DNA of 64,000 nt from the NCBI RefSeq assembly GCF_016865235.1, contig NZ_CP064030.1, forward strand, positions 1,736,001-1,800,000. Direction: 5' to 3'. The position numbers and the translations under genes were made by a program. The stretch comes from Dyella caseinilytica (GTDB lineage: Bacteria; Pseudomonadota; Gammaproteobacteria; Xanthomonadales; Rhodanobacteraceae). Under the pieces are notes generated by a model. It had not been told where the DNA came from and made no database searches. It saw nothing but the letters and a program-made list of their open reading frames with translations. Position 1 is the stretch's first letter; each line of letters starts with the position of its first letter. This document shows positions 39,024 to 46,832 of the stretch, one piece after another.

Positions 39024-39278
39024 TTACCCTGCATGGTGGGTCAACCAGAGCATCAGGAACGCGGCGGCATTGGCACCGCCCAGTGTCGCCCACGCGCGCA
39101 CCGCGTTACGAAACGCGAACGCGCCGATCATCCATGCCATCCATAAGGGGAAGAATGCGATTAGCGCTGGGATGACCCAGTCCGCTCCATCGTTTGGCAG
39201 CACGCGCAGAAAGAGTCGGAGCATGACTGCCGCTAAGGGAAATCCCAACAAAACGCCGGCCAGGCAACGGCCGATCAT
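39024..39278 (-). CDS. Small membrane protein of iron operon (DUF3649-like)
   Basis: 84 residues, two to three hydrophobic segments (GVLLGFPLAAVMLRLFLRVLP; WVIPALIAFFPLWMAWMIGAFAF; AAAFLMLWLTHHAG). Genes of this size and type recur beside PepSY proteins and TonB receptors in proteobacterial iron operons; the DUF3649 label is from memory of that context. It overlaps the upstream small gene by 4 nt. Confidence 0.72.
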   Translation of the reverse strand: MIGRCLAGVLLGFPLAAVMLRLFLRVLPNDGADWVIPALIAFFPLWMAWMIGAFAFRNAVRAWATLGGANAAAFLMLWLTHHAG

Positions 39279-39556
39279 GGTTGTTCAGTTCTTACGATGG
39301 CAGCGTGCCTGCGGCGCCACCAAGCCATATAGGGCAGCGCAACCCATGCCAGCATCAGCGTCGTCGCGGTGCCGGCAATGCCTGCCGCTGCGCCGGATGC
39401 GATACACCAGCACCACAGGCTGGCGAGAATGGCCATGACGCCGATGACGTTGTAGCCAAGCGCCAACGGCCTGCGCAACAGCCGCTGCTGCCGATGCGTG
39501 AGATAAATCGTCGCTGCGCCCAGAAAGCTCAGCAAAAGCGCGCAGACCATCACCAT
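39275..39556 (-). CDS. Small membrane protein, first gene of iron operon (DUF3325-like)
   Basis: 93 residues with three hydrophobic segments (MVMVCALLLSFLGAATIYL; LGYNVIGVMAILASLWCWCIASG; TATTLMLAWVALPYMAWW). The short multi-span shape matches the DUF3325-type partners of PepSY/siderophore operons, but this is a family-level guess. It is the promoter-proximal gene, 71 bp from a strong Fur-box-like palindrome. Confidence 0.7.
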   Translation of the reverse strand: MVMVCALLLSFLGAATIYLTHRQQRLLRRPLALGYNVIGVMAILASLWCWCIASGAAAGIAGTATTLMLAWVALPYMAWWRRRHAAIVRTEQP

Positions 39557-39626
39557 TTCGCGATATTTCCCAGTCCCACCTTGCGATATCTGGTGGGTAC
39601 CGCGATATCGGTTATTGATGTTTGTT

Positions 39627-39645
39627 AATGGGAATTATTCTCATT
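39627..39645 (-). promoter_or_regulatory. Fur-box-like operator of the siderophore operon
   Basis: Read on the minus strand the 19 bases are AATGAGAATAATTCCCATT, a near-perfect inverted repeat of the AATGAGAAT type that binds Fur in gammaproteobacteria. It lies directly upstream of the four-gene minus-strand operon ending in the siderophore receptor, so iron repression is expected. Confidence 0.85.
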
Positions 39646-40104
39646 AATGTGCGTCCCAATGTCAACCCGTCAGGTAGGAGCAAGGTTGTGACGCCCTTGT
39701 GGCGAGCCATCACCAGTCGATTGGGCGTTCGTCGCGAGGCGTCCCGTAGCTGTGCCGCTTTGACTTGCCGAACGCTAAAAGCAGGAATGACCGCATTGGC
39801 TTTCCTGCGTGGCTAGGTGTTTAGGAGTATGGTGGCAGCGCTACCTATCCATCATGCGGGTATTCGAACGATCGATACACCCAGCCCTTTATTGGCTGCC
39901 GCAATGCATTTCATGTGTCCGTTATTCGGTCGAGATGCGCTTTTCAGCCGCTGAGCAGACCAAAGGTTTTCAATCTACAAAGCGCTTTGTGTGTGAGTTC
40001 TCGCATTTGGGCCAGAGACCGATCAAGCCGAACGTCAGAACGAGACGGCTTCTCCGGCCATGATCGCGTCACCGATATCACTTTAAAAATGAGAGGACTC
40101 CTCT
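39646..40104. other. Intergenic region between the iron operon and a small hypothetical gene
   Basis: 459 bp. Short open frames at 39622-39816 and 39809-40063 have no family features or good ribosome sites, and I do not call them. Promoters for the iron operon and for the gene at 40105 must lie at the two ends. Confidence 0.5.
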
Positions 40105-40368
40105 ATGTCTAACACTCACCAGCGCAGCGCAAATGGGCCATCGCCCGCTGTGCCTGCTACCACCACTCCTGCTGTTGCCAAAGCTTCCTCTGGCAGGGGT
40201 CTGACCAGCGAGCGCATTGCCTCGGACATCGCTGCGTTCAACAAGGCCGGCGGCCACATTGAGGTGCTCGGCAATACGCCGTTCCATTTAAGGACGGGAA
40301 AAACCGAAACCCCAGCAAGCCCAGGCAATACCGCTTCTGGGCCCAAGCAGGCTGCTGACAAAAAGTAG
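40105..40368 (+). CDS. Small hypothetical protein with disordered ends
   Basis: 87 residues: a Pro/Ala/Thr-rich N-terminus, a short ordered centre (LTSERIASDIAAFNKAGGHIEVLGNTPFHLR) and a Lys/Gly-rich tail. GAGAGGA lies upstream of the ATG. I do not recognise a family. It precedes dbpA on the same strand with a 58-bp gap. Confidence 0.65.
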   Translation: MSNTHQRSANGPSPAVPATTTPAVAKASSGRGLTSERIASDIAAFNKAGGHIEVLGNTPFHLRTGKTETPASPGNTASGPKQAADKK

Positions 40369-40426
40369 CGGACGAAATATCCGCTGCTTTCGAGTGCTGA
40401 ATGACGCGATCGTGCGATCATGCAGC

Positions 40427-41806
40427 ATGACTGCTTTCGACACACTGCCCCTGAAACCCGCCTTGCTTGCCAGCGTTGAAACGCTTGGTTATAGCGAAAT
40501 GACTCCCATCCAGGCGCAAAGCCTTCCAGTCATGCTGGAAGGGCGCGACGTCATCGCTCAAGCGCGGACTGGCAGCGGCAAGACCGCGGCCTTCGGGCTA
40601 AGCCTGCTGCAATCACTTAGCGTAGAAACGATCCGCTTGCAGGCACTGGTGCTGTGCCCGACGCGCGAACTGGCCGATCAGGTGAGCAAGGCCATTCGCA
40701 AGCTCGCTGCGAACATTCCTAACGTCAAGCTGCTGACCTTGTGCGGAGGCATGCCGCTGGGGCCGCAACTGGCCTCGCTGACGCACGATCCGCACATCGT
40801 GGTTGGCACGCCCGGCCGCGTGCAGGAGCATTTCAAACGGGGGAGCTTGCACGGTGGCGGCATCAAGGTGCTGGTGCTCGACGAAGCCGATCGCATGTTG
40901 GACATGGGTTTCAGCGAAGCGATCGACGATATTGTCGGGCGCATCGCGAAGCATCATCAAACGCTGTTGTTCTCAGCGACCTATCCGGACGACATCAGGG
41001 CGGTGAGTCAACGCGTGCAGCACAATCCGGTTGAAATCACCGTCGAGACGCCGGTCGAAGAGAAGCCTGCCATCGAACAGCAGTTTGCGGAGGTTGATGC
41101 CGACCGCAAACTCGACGCGCTGGCCCAACTGCTTACCGGCGAACGCGGTCAGCACGCCCTAGTGTTCTGCAACATGCGGCGAGATGTGGACACCGTAGCC
41201 AATGAGCTGGATCGGCGCGGTTTTTCTGCGCTAGCCTTGCACGGTGATATGGAACAGCGCGATCGCGATGAAGTGATGGTCCGATTCGCAAACCGAAGCT
41301 GCTCCGTGCTCGTGGCTACGGATGTCGCCGCTCGCGGACTGGACATCGCCGCACTGCCGCTAGTGATCAGCTACGACATAGCACACGATCCCGACACACA
41401 TATCCATCGTATCGGCCGCACTGGCCGCGCAGGGCAAATGGGCCTGGCGATAACGCTATGTACGTCGCGTGAGAAGCCTAAAGCCGAAAACATCGAACAG
41501 GCGCTAGGCCGGCCGTTGCCTTGGCACCCTCTGAAGCTTTCGTCACCGCGCGGCAAGACATTGAATCTGGCGCCGATGAAAACGCTGGTGATCGACGCCG
41601 GTCGTCAGGACAAGCTCCGCCCCGGCGACATCCTCGGAGCGCTGACAGGTGACGCCGGACTCAAGGCGGATGACGTCGGCAAGATCGACGTTTTCGCTAC
41701 GCGTGCCTATGTTGCCGTCAGCCGCGAGCTCGCGAACAAAGCACTGGAGCGCTTGCGTGCTGGCAAGATCAAAGGGCGCAATTTCAGGGTGCGGCCGCTG
41801 AGTTGA
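40427..41806 (+). CDS. dbpA: ATP-dependent RNA helicase DbpA
   Basis: The start is ATG 40427 (MTAFDTLPLKPALL), giving 459 residues. DEAD-box motifs are complete: Q-motif MTPIQAQ, motif I ARTGSGKT (45-52), PTRELA, GTPGR, DEAD (152-155), SAT, and HRIGRTGRAG. The C-terminal DbpA RNA-binding domain (about 385-459) carries KLRPGDILGALTG, DVGKIDVFATRAYVAV and KIKGRNFRVR. This domain binds hairpin 92 of 23S rRNA, so the protein acts in 50S ribosome assembly. It is the last host gene before the prophage. Confidence 0.95.
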   Translation: MTAFDTLPLKPALLASVETLGYSEMTPIQAQSLPVMLEGRDVIAQARTGSGKTAAFGLSLLQSLSVETIRLQALVLCPTRELADQVSKAIRKLAANIPNVKLLTLCGGMPLGPQLASLTHDPHIVVGTPGRVQEHFKRGSLHGGGIKVLVLDEADRMLDMGFSEAIDDIVGRIAKHHQTLLFSATYPDDIRAVSQRVQHNPVEITVETPVEEKPAIEQQFAEVDADRKLDALAQLLTGERGQHALVFCNMRRDVDTVANELDRRGFSALALHGDMEQRDRDEVMVRFANRSCSVLVATDVAARGLDIAALPLVISYDIAHDPDTHIHRIGRTGRAGQMGLAITLCTSREKPKAENIEQALGRPLPWHPLKLSSPRGKTLNLAPMKTLVIDAGRQDKLRPGDILGALTGDAGLKADDVGKIDVFATRAYVAVSRELANKALERLRAGKIKGRNFRVRPLS

Positions 41807-41854
41807 GGCCGAATTGCGGAACAAAAGGGTAGGAGTCAAATCGCTGAAAAGCGT

Positions 41855-41912
41855 TGGTGCCCGGAGCGGGAATCGAACCCGCACAACCTTTCGGTCGAGA
41901 GATTTTAAGTCC
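41855..41912 (-). other. Left attachment site: 3' half of tRNA-Leu(UAA)
   Basis: On the minus strand the segment reads from the anticodon loop CTTAAAA (anticodon TAA) through a variable arm, T-arm GCGGGTTCGATTCCCGC and acceptor strand TCCGGGCA to an encoded CCA. No acceptor or D-arm 5' half precedes it, and the anticodon stem is mispaired upstream (ACGGA against TCTCT). It is therefore the host remnant of attB. An intact tRNA-Leu should be restored at the right junction. Confidence 0.88.
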
Positions 41913-42027
41913 GTAGTCGATTTTTTCGCATTCAATGGGTTAGGTGTATTTTTCGTTCCGCAATTCTTACTTTTCGATACCCGTTAAACCGTTGTGGCAG
42001 CTAGAGTGGTGACGTTTTGCGGAACGA

Positions 42028-43053
42028 CTATCGAGTCGGCGTGACCTTCGCGCCGCGCCGGTTTCGAGTATACGCCTCGGTCATCACGACAGACGTGTGG
42101 CCGAGCTGTTTTTGTGCCTCGCGGATGTCACTGGATGAATCCGCCTTATCGGTCCCCGCCTTGGCGCGCAGGTCACGGAACTGGAATTGACCCTTGGGCA
42201 CGCCCGCTGCTTTCCTGGCCCGATCAAACGCCCCGCGCAACATAGGGTAGGTGAGTGGCTGCCCGGACTCGGCAACAACCAGACGGGTGGCGCGCACCAC
42301 CAGGGAAGCCTTCCGCTTGGCGATTCGAGCGAGTAGAGTCTCCAACTCTCCCATGATTTCGATGCGTCGTTTGTACCCACGCTTATTCTGCCGGACGTGA
42401 AGAAAGCCGTCCCGGACGTCACGCTCGTCCATCTTGAGCGTGTCGGCCACGCGCTGCCCCGTCAGGTACGCCAAGTCCATGGCATCGCGTAGCGGCTCGC
42501 CTGCGACCTTCCATACCGTAGCAAAGAGATCATCCTCGACATATATGTCACGCCCCGTCTCTGTGAAGCCTCTGATGCCAGCGCATGGGTTTGGCAGCGC
42601 CGTATAGCCTTGCTCACGCGCCCAATTCCAGATATGGGATAGCAGAGCCTTCTCTCGGTTCGCCCGAATCTTGCCAGTGGCGCCACGCCAGCGCAGGAAT
42701 GCCTTCACCTGATGGGGCTCGATCAAATCCAATGGAATCGGTGGATCGTCGAAAAACTCGATCAACCTAACCATTTCGCGCAGGTTGACCTTCTGCGTAC
42801 CGGGAGCCTTCAGTGGGATCACTTCTGATCGATAGCGGTTAGCTACATAACGAAAGGTGATCACCTGCCGCGTCTTTTCAATTCCGGCATTCTGGATCTC
42901 AGCCCATTTTTTAATAGCGAGACCATAATCCGTGCCCAGCGACTCCTCTTTGCGAGGCTTGCCACCATGGTCATAGAAATAATACTTGGTGTCGCCCCTC
43001 TTGCGCACTCGCAGATGCGGGACAGCCCCTGATGTTTTCGGTCGGCGACCCAT
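42028..43053 (-). CDS. int: Phage tyrosine integrase
   Basis: I choose ATG 43053 (MGRRPKTSG), 341 residues; a GTG at 43080 is an alternative. The N-terminal part resembles lambda-type arm/core-binding domains. The catalytic domain has Arg201 (YLTGQRVADTL), the box FRDLRAKAGTD with Arg297 (the usual His of HxxR is Arg here), His319 (LGHTS) and nucleophile Tyr328 (TEAYTR). It would join attP to the tRNA-Leu site. It lies 3' of the early left operon, next to attL. Confidence 0.93.
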   Translation of the reverse strand: MGRRPKTSGAVPHLRVRKRGDTKYYFYDHGGKPRKEESLGTDYGLAIKKWAEIQNAGIEKTRQVITFRYVANRYRSEVIPLKAPGTQKVNLREMVRLIEFFDDPPIPLDLIEPHQVKAFLRWRGATGKIRANREKALLSHIWNWAREQGYTALPNPCAGIRGFTETGRDIYVEDDLFATVWKVAGEPLRDAMDLAYLTGQRVADTLKMDERDVRDGFLHVRQNKRGYKRRIEIMGELETLLARIAKRKASLVVRATRLVVAESGQPLTYPMLRGAFDRARKAAGVPKGQFQFRDLRAKAGTDKADSSSDIREAQKQLGHTSVVMTEAYTRNRRGAKVTPTR

Positions 43054-43055
43054 CG

Positions 43056-43259
43056 TCAAGCGGCCTTGTTGGACTTCCACGTTTTGACAGATTGCACCTG
43101 ATCACGCTCACCCTCAACTGCGACGCGCGTCACCACCGGCCAGCCGTGAGCGTCCAGATAGTGGCGGATGCCATTCTGACGCAGGAAGGCGACTTGACCG
43201 GCTTTGCGCGGAGTACGGGCAAGTTCGGTCAATTCGTCGCGGGTGAGGCAAAGGCTCAT
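43056..43259 (-). CDS. DUF4224 family phage protein (excisionase position)
   Basis: 67 residues: MSLCLTRDELTELARTPRKAGQVAFLRQNGI then HYLDAHGWPVVTRVAVEG. This matches the small DUF4224 proteins found directly upstream of integrases in many proteobacterial prophages. A role in excision is suggested by position only. Its stop is 2 nt before the integrase ATG. Confidence 0.8.
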   Translation of the reverse strand: MSLCLTRDELTELARTPRKAGQVAFLRQNGIRHYLDAHGWPVVTRVAVEGERDQVQSVKTWKSNKAA

Positions 43260-43286
43260 TACTCCCTCCTCATCCTCTCAATTTTC

Positions 43287-43736
43287 TCAGCGGTGTTCAT
43301 AGGCTTCACCTTTGCGCATCGCTTCGTCCATGGCGGCGTCAAGGAATTCATCATCAAGCGTTGCAATGTCTCTGCCCGTTTGGTTGAATAGCGCTACGGC
43401 GGGCGCATCCGGACTGCCTGCAGGAAGTCTCCACGCTACATTACGCAGCCACCGATACCTAATCGCATCCCTCACATCCTCATAGGCTGGCCGCGGGCTG
43501 GTATAGAGCGGTATCGATGCAAAGGGTTCTTGCCCGTTCCATTTGATCGGGTGGAATTCTCGGTGCACTACACCCGGCCCTAGACCTTCGTACTCATATA
43601 CGTACAGATAAGGCTCATACTCCCCCAAATTCTGAGCGATTTGGTTGAGCATGGCGGCGGCATTGTTGCATGGGCTTAGTTCCATAGCACGCAACGCTTC
43701 GATCATCAAATCGATTTCCTCACGGGGGGGCATCAT
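43287..43736 (-). CDS. Hypothetical phage early protein
   Basis: 149 residues from ATG 43736 (MMPPREEIDLMIEAL), with GGGAG upstream. It contains LYVYEYEGLGPGVVHREFHPIKWNG, a motif IPLYTSPRPAYEDVRDAIRYRWLRN common in phage early proteins, and an acidic C-terminus with FLDAAMDEAMRKG. No function known. It overlaps the upstream zinc-ribbon gene by 17 nt. Confidence 0.7.
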   Translation of the reverse strand: MMPPREEIDLMIEALRAMELSPCNNAAAMLNQIAQNLGEYEPYLYVYEYEGLGPGVVHREFHPIKWNGQEPFASIPLYTSPRPAYEDVRDAIRYRWLRNVAWRLPAGSPDAPAVALFNQTGRDIATLDDEFLDAAMDEAMRKGEAYEHR

Positions 43737-43848
43737 GAGTTTGACTCCCGAATCCAGCCTCGAAGAACCATTCTTCATCGCAATAACAATATTCCGAACC
43801 CTCGGGAATTTCTTCGTCACAGGTTGGACAGAATTTCTTCTCGCTCAT
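43720..43848 (-). CDS. Very small zinc-ribbon-like phage protein
   Basis: 42 residues from ATG 43848: MSEKKFCPTCDEEIPEGSEYCYCDEEW and a short tail. Four cysteines in a CPTC...CYC pattern suggest a single zinc site. It starts with a 4-nt overlap with the gene upstream (43845). No function can be assigned. Confidence 0.6.
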   Translation of the reverse strand: MSEKKFCPTCDEEIPEGSEYCYCDEEWFFEAGFGSQTHDAPP

Positions 43849-44159
43849 CTCGCCTCTCCATCTGGTGCGGCGGCTAACATCAATTTCCATACTTCCGCAG
43901 CCCCTTCCTCGCATATATCGTTGCGGTCATAGTAGCTGTCGCCAGCGTCATAATTTCCGCCCGCCTTCAGCATTGCGACTGTCGGCTCAACCGGCGCCCA
44001 CCGATACCCCTCGCGCTCTCGGCGTTCGGCTAGAAGTTGTAGCAACATCGTTTCAGTGCTACGAAAACCGCGCAATTGCATGCGCTCGGCCATGCTGAGA
44101 ATTTCCTTATCAGTTGGCCTTGTCATCATCTCCGAACTCGGCGGGGTGGGGGTTTTCAT
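43845..44159 (-). CDS. Hypothetical phage early protein (Ea-type style)
   Basis: 104 residues. The helical N-terminal part (DKEILSMAERMQLRGF) leads to the block RWAPVEPTVAMLKAGG and the ending EVWKLMLAAAPDG. Such 'P.EPT..ML.AG...MLAAAP' patterns occur in many accessory early phage proteins of unknown role. A similar block is seen in the protein at 44747-45028. It overlaps both neighbours by 4 nt. Confidence 0.68.
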   Translation of the reverse strand: MKTPTPPSSEMMTRPTDKEILSMAERMQLRGFRSTETMLLQLLAERREREGYRWAPVEPTVAMLKAGGNYDAGDSYYDRNDICEEGAAEVWKLMLAAAPDGEAR

Positions 44160-44458
44160 GGCTTTAACCTCGGATCATTCATCGCTTTATCAATCGCTTC
44201 GCGTAAGTGATTGGATGTGCTTATAAACACTGCCTCCCTGCTGGGCTGTTCAATAGTTAGGAAAACTCCACCATCTATATCGAAACAAGCAGTAATGACT
44301 GAAACATCAGTCATGTCGGAAAGCCATTTCATGCGATCACTATCTGAGCCGCTATCTTCTAAAAAGGGAGTCAAGGCTTCCAATTGAGCCTCCAATTCCC
44401 TGATTATTTTTAACGCTTTGCCAAGCGTCATGACACTATCGGCATAGTTACCGCTCAT
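44156..44458 (-). CDS. Hypothetical phage early protein
   Basis: 100 residues from ATG 44458 (MSGNYADSVMTLGKAL). A short coiled coil (KIIRELEAQLEALTPFLED) precedes an alpha/beta part with SVITACFDIDGGVFLTIEQ. No family is recognised. It overlaps the downstream gene by 4 nt and the upstream gene by 11 nt. Confidence 0.65.
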   Translation of the reverse strand: MSGNYADSVMTLGKALKIIRELEAQLEALTPFLEDSGSDSDRMKWLSDMTDVSVITACFDIDGGVFLTIEQPSREAVFISTSNHLREAIDKAMNDPRLKP

Positions 44459-44744
44459 CGCGCACCTCATCGCTAACGTGTGTGGAGTTGGTCTTTGCCT
44501 TGAGTTGTTTCATATAGCGGTTGAATAACCTATTTCGCATGGCAACTAAGCGTGGATCACTGGTGAAATGAAACCCAGGATATGTGCAGCGCCCATATCC
44601 ATCTTCATATTCTGCTTTTTCACTTGGAAACCATTGATACATCCTTGCATTTGCTTCAGCCATAGCTGCGCCACGCGCAGTGATGAAATGTCGCTTGCGG
44701 CGTTCGCTGTAATAGATAGGGCGATCTATGCGAATAACACTCAT
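44448..44744 (-). CDS. Hypothetical phage protein, basic
   Basis: 98 residues from ATG 44744 (MSVIRIDRPIYYSERRKRHF). It is rich in Arg and aromatic residues, with YEDGYGRCTYPGFHFTSDPRLVAMRNRL. A nucleic-acid role is possible from charge alone. It begins 2 nt after the stop of the upstream gene. Confidence 0.65.
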   Translation of the reverse strand: MSVIRIDRPIYYSERRKRHFITARGAAMAEANARMYQWFPSEKAEYEDGYGRCTYPGFHFTSDPRLVAMRNRLFNRYMKQLKAKTNSTHVSDEVRDER

Positions 44745-44746
44745 GC

Positions 44747-45028
44747 TCAGCCCCATTCGTATGTCGGCGCAGCAGCCAACATTGCATCCCATGCCTTCTT
44801 TACGTTATGAATGCCACCGACATATAGAGCTACATGCTCCATGTTCTTTGTCAGCTCAATCGGAACAAGCTTCCATCTTTCCGGCGCGCCCTTCTTTCGC
44901 TCGTCGGCAAAGGCGCGTAGCATGGCCGACGCTTGATAGCGTGTGCCAATAGCCGAGTTACGCACGTCCATATTTTCAGCATCAATGCGATCTGCTATTG
45001 CCCGCATTTCCTCTGATGAGTAAATCAT
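44747..45028 (-). CDS. Hypothetical phage early protein downstream of the reverse transcriptase
   Basis: 93 residues: MIYSSEEMRAIADRIDAENM, a basic centre, then PERWKLVPIELTKNMEHVALYVGG and AWDAMLAAAPTYEWG. It shares the 'MLAAAP' ending style with the gene at 43845. Its start overlaps the stop of the DGR reverse transcriptase by 4 nt, so it is translated with it, but I see no known DGR role. Confidence 0.68.
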   Translation of the reverse strand: MIYSSEEMRAIADRIDAENMDVRNSAIGTRYQASAMLRAFADERKKGAPERWKLVPIELTKNMEHVALYVGGIHNVKKAWDAMLAAAPTYEWG

Positions 45029-46374
45029 GTCTTCACCTTGATGCTGATGCGCCGTCCTTCCAGCTGATGGCTAAACCGGCGCTTGGTGGATGTGAGGGTT
45101 CGTAGCCACGGTTGACGCGCTAGGATGCGCTCCTGCAGCTTGTGGCTGTTGGCGTGCTTCATATGGCCTCGGTAGCTTGCCCATATCGACTGAAGCCTCC
45201 GAAAATCAGCAGGTGTCGCACGGGCCATATCGCCATGGACATGCTGTGATTGCCATGCCTGCAAAGTCTCTGTGGCATGACTCAGGACACGGTGACGTAC
45301 GCGGGTATGCGTGGGATAAACCACATAGCCCAGAAAATCGATGCCGCTGGCTAACGGACGAAGGCGGATATCATCCTTAAGTTCCAGGCATAGCTCATCA
45401 CGCAGGAAGGCACGGATCTGCTCCAGCCAAGCCTCCAGCACCGCGCGGTCACGATGGATCAGCACCATATCGTCCACATAGCGGACATAACGGGCTACGC
45501 CGAGAGTGCGCTTTACGAACTGGTCGAGCAGGTCCAGATAGACGTTCGCCATAAACTGACTACTCAGATTGCCGGCAGGAAGCCCGCAGTGAGGCGCGGC
45601 ATTCTCCAGACGCTTATAGGCCGGAATGCGCGCCAATTCAGTCGGCATGCAACGATAGATGACACCCGTCTTCTCAACCGATTGACGGAGCAGGGCATGG
45701 ATGGCGTGCATGATCCAGGGCGCTATGCCGGATCGCTCCATGCGAGGCTTTAGGATGCCCCACAGCACCTCACGGTCAATGGTCGGGAAGAAATTCTTGA
45801 TGTCGATTTGCAGATACCAGCCGCCGCCCTGTCCGCTGTAAACCTGTCGCATGAAATGCTGGACGCGCTGGACGGCCTTGTGACTGCCTTTCCCTTTGCG
45901 GTTGGCATAGCTATCGTGAATGAAGGTCGGGTCGTATTCCGCCTCTAGGGGCGCGATGACGGCATGATGCACAACACGATCAGCGAAGTCAGGTGCATGG
46001 ATCTGTCGGGCCTTCGGCCGCTGAGCAATGAAACAGGTCGCGGGACGCGGCTTCCAGGTAAAGCTGTTGAGGGCTTGCTGAAGCTCCAGCAAATGATCCA
46101 TCCAATGATGATCGAATCGCAGCTGGTTGATACTCGCCACCTTGCCGCGGCGAGCCTTGATGAGAGCCTGATACAGCTCCTTGTACGTAACACCCTGACT
46201 CTCACTGGCGGGCACGGGGCGGCACACCGCAAGCGCACGTTTGTGGTTGTTGCGGTTGTTGTAGTTGACGTTGCCATTGTTGAAATTGACGTTCCACGCG
46301 TAGTCCGAGGACGACGCTAACCCGGAAACTTGCGATCCCGCCGAGCGATCGAGATGATGGCGCGGCATCGTCAT
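45025..46374 (-). CDS. DGR reverse transcriptase with the template repeat encoded in its N-terminus
   Basis: 449 residues. ATG 46374 has a perfect GGAGGT 6 nt upstream and overlaps the avd stop (ATGA). The RT core holds DIKNFFPTID (Asp191), the DGR-type motif GLPAGNLSSQ (268-273, where retroviral and group II enzymes differ), YVRYVDDMVLI (YVDD 299-302) and GIDFLGYVVYPTH. DGR RTs copy TR RNA with errors at adenines. Residues 20-57 are encoded by the TR itself, in the same frame as the target proteins. The RT alpha-helical N-terminus (YKELYQALIKARRGK) follows with no ATG between. There is no maturase or HNH domain, so it is not a group II intron. Confidence 0.93.
   Translation of the reverse strand: MTMPRHHLDRSAGSQVSGLASSSDYAWNVNFNNGNVNYNNRNNHKRALAVCRPVPASESQGVTYKELYQALIKARRGKVASINQLRFDHHWMDHLLELQQALNSFTWKPRPATCFIAQRPKARQIHAPDFADRVVHHAVIAPLEAEYDPTFIHDSYANRKGKGSHKAVQRVQHFMRQVYSGQGGGWYLQIDIKNFFPTIDREVLWGILKPRMERSGIAPWIMHAIHALLRQSVEKTGVIYRCMPTELARIPAYKRLENAAPHCGLPAGNLSSQFMANVYLDLLDQFVKRTLGVARYVRYVDDMVLIHRDRAVLEAWLEQIRAFLRDELCLELKDDIRLRPLASGIDFLGYVVYPTHTRVRHRVLSHATETLQAWQSQHVHGDMARATPADFRRLQSIWASYRGHMKHANSHKLQERILARQPWLRTLTSTKRRFSHQLEGRRISIKVKT
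46204..46317 (-). repeat. DGR template repeat (TR)
   Basis: 114 bp that recur at the 3' ends of three target genes. Minus-strand codons at 46240-46317 are mostly AAC/AAT (about ten Asn in 18 residues), the usual adenine-rich TR design that avoids stop codons after adenine mutagenesis. The 36 bp at 46204-46239 contain almost no adenine and are identical in all copies, serving as the invariant end. The TR lies inside the reverse transcriptase reading frame rather than in a noncoding spacer. Confidence 0.95.
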
Positions 46375-46802
46375 GTGTTGACCTCCGCAGAGGTGCTCCG
46401 GGCACTCAGAGTCTTGGCACGCTGGCGAGACGTGACAGTCTTGCCATCCTGGCCTTTAGGGTATTGCAAACTGCGTTTCCAGCCGCCCACCATGCGACCC
46501 AACTCGACTTTCAGAAGCGCGAGAGCACCGAGATGGTTGGCACTGATCTGCCCTAATTCCTTCGCGGTTTGCAAGCCTTCAGCAAGATCATCGAGCGCCC
46601 AGGATAGGTCGCTCACCCATTTGATCGCATTGGCGGTATCACGCCAGGCACGATTGATGAGCGAGACGAGCCTATCGGCATAACTGCAGATCGTGCGACC
46701 AAGTTCGTAACGGTGAGATCGGGCAAAGCGACTCACCGTCCGATGGATCTCGGCGCGGAAAGATCGGGCTTTCTTCATGATGGGCGGAATGGCTGGATTC
46801 AT
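46371..46802 (-). CDS. avd: Avd-like DGR accessory protein (four-helix bundle)
   Basis: 143 residues from ATG 46802 (a start at 46778, MKKARSF, is possible). It is all-helical and basic: RYELGRTICSYADRLVSLINRAWRD, DDLAEGLQTAKELGQISANHLGALALLKVELGRMVGGWKRSL. The ending ELGRMVGGW is typical of the four-helix-bundle accessory proteins of DGRs. Avd pentamers bind the reverse transcriptase and the TR RNA. It sits between the first target gene and the RT, the classic order, with a 4-nt overlap to the RT. Confidence 0.85.
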   Translation of the reverse strand: MNPAIPPIMKKARSFRAEIHRTVSRFARSHRYELGRTICSYADRLVSLINRAWRDTANAIKWVSDLSWALDDLAEGLQTAKELGQISANHLGALALLKVELGRMVGGWKRSLQYPKGQDGKTVTSRQRAKTLSARSTSAEVNT

Positions 46803-46832
46803 GATTAGATTAAAGGCCCCAAAAAAGCCCCA

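Noticed and set aside
41855..41912. A complete tRNA-Leu gene
   Set aside because: The acceptor 5' strand and D-arm are missing and the anticodon stem is mispaired, so only the 3' half is present.
45025..46374. Group II intron maturase or retron reverse transcriptase
   Set aside because: There is no maturase or HNH domain, no intron RNA structure, and no retron msr/msd; the GNLSSQ motif, Avd and TR/VRs identify a DGR.
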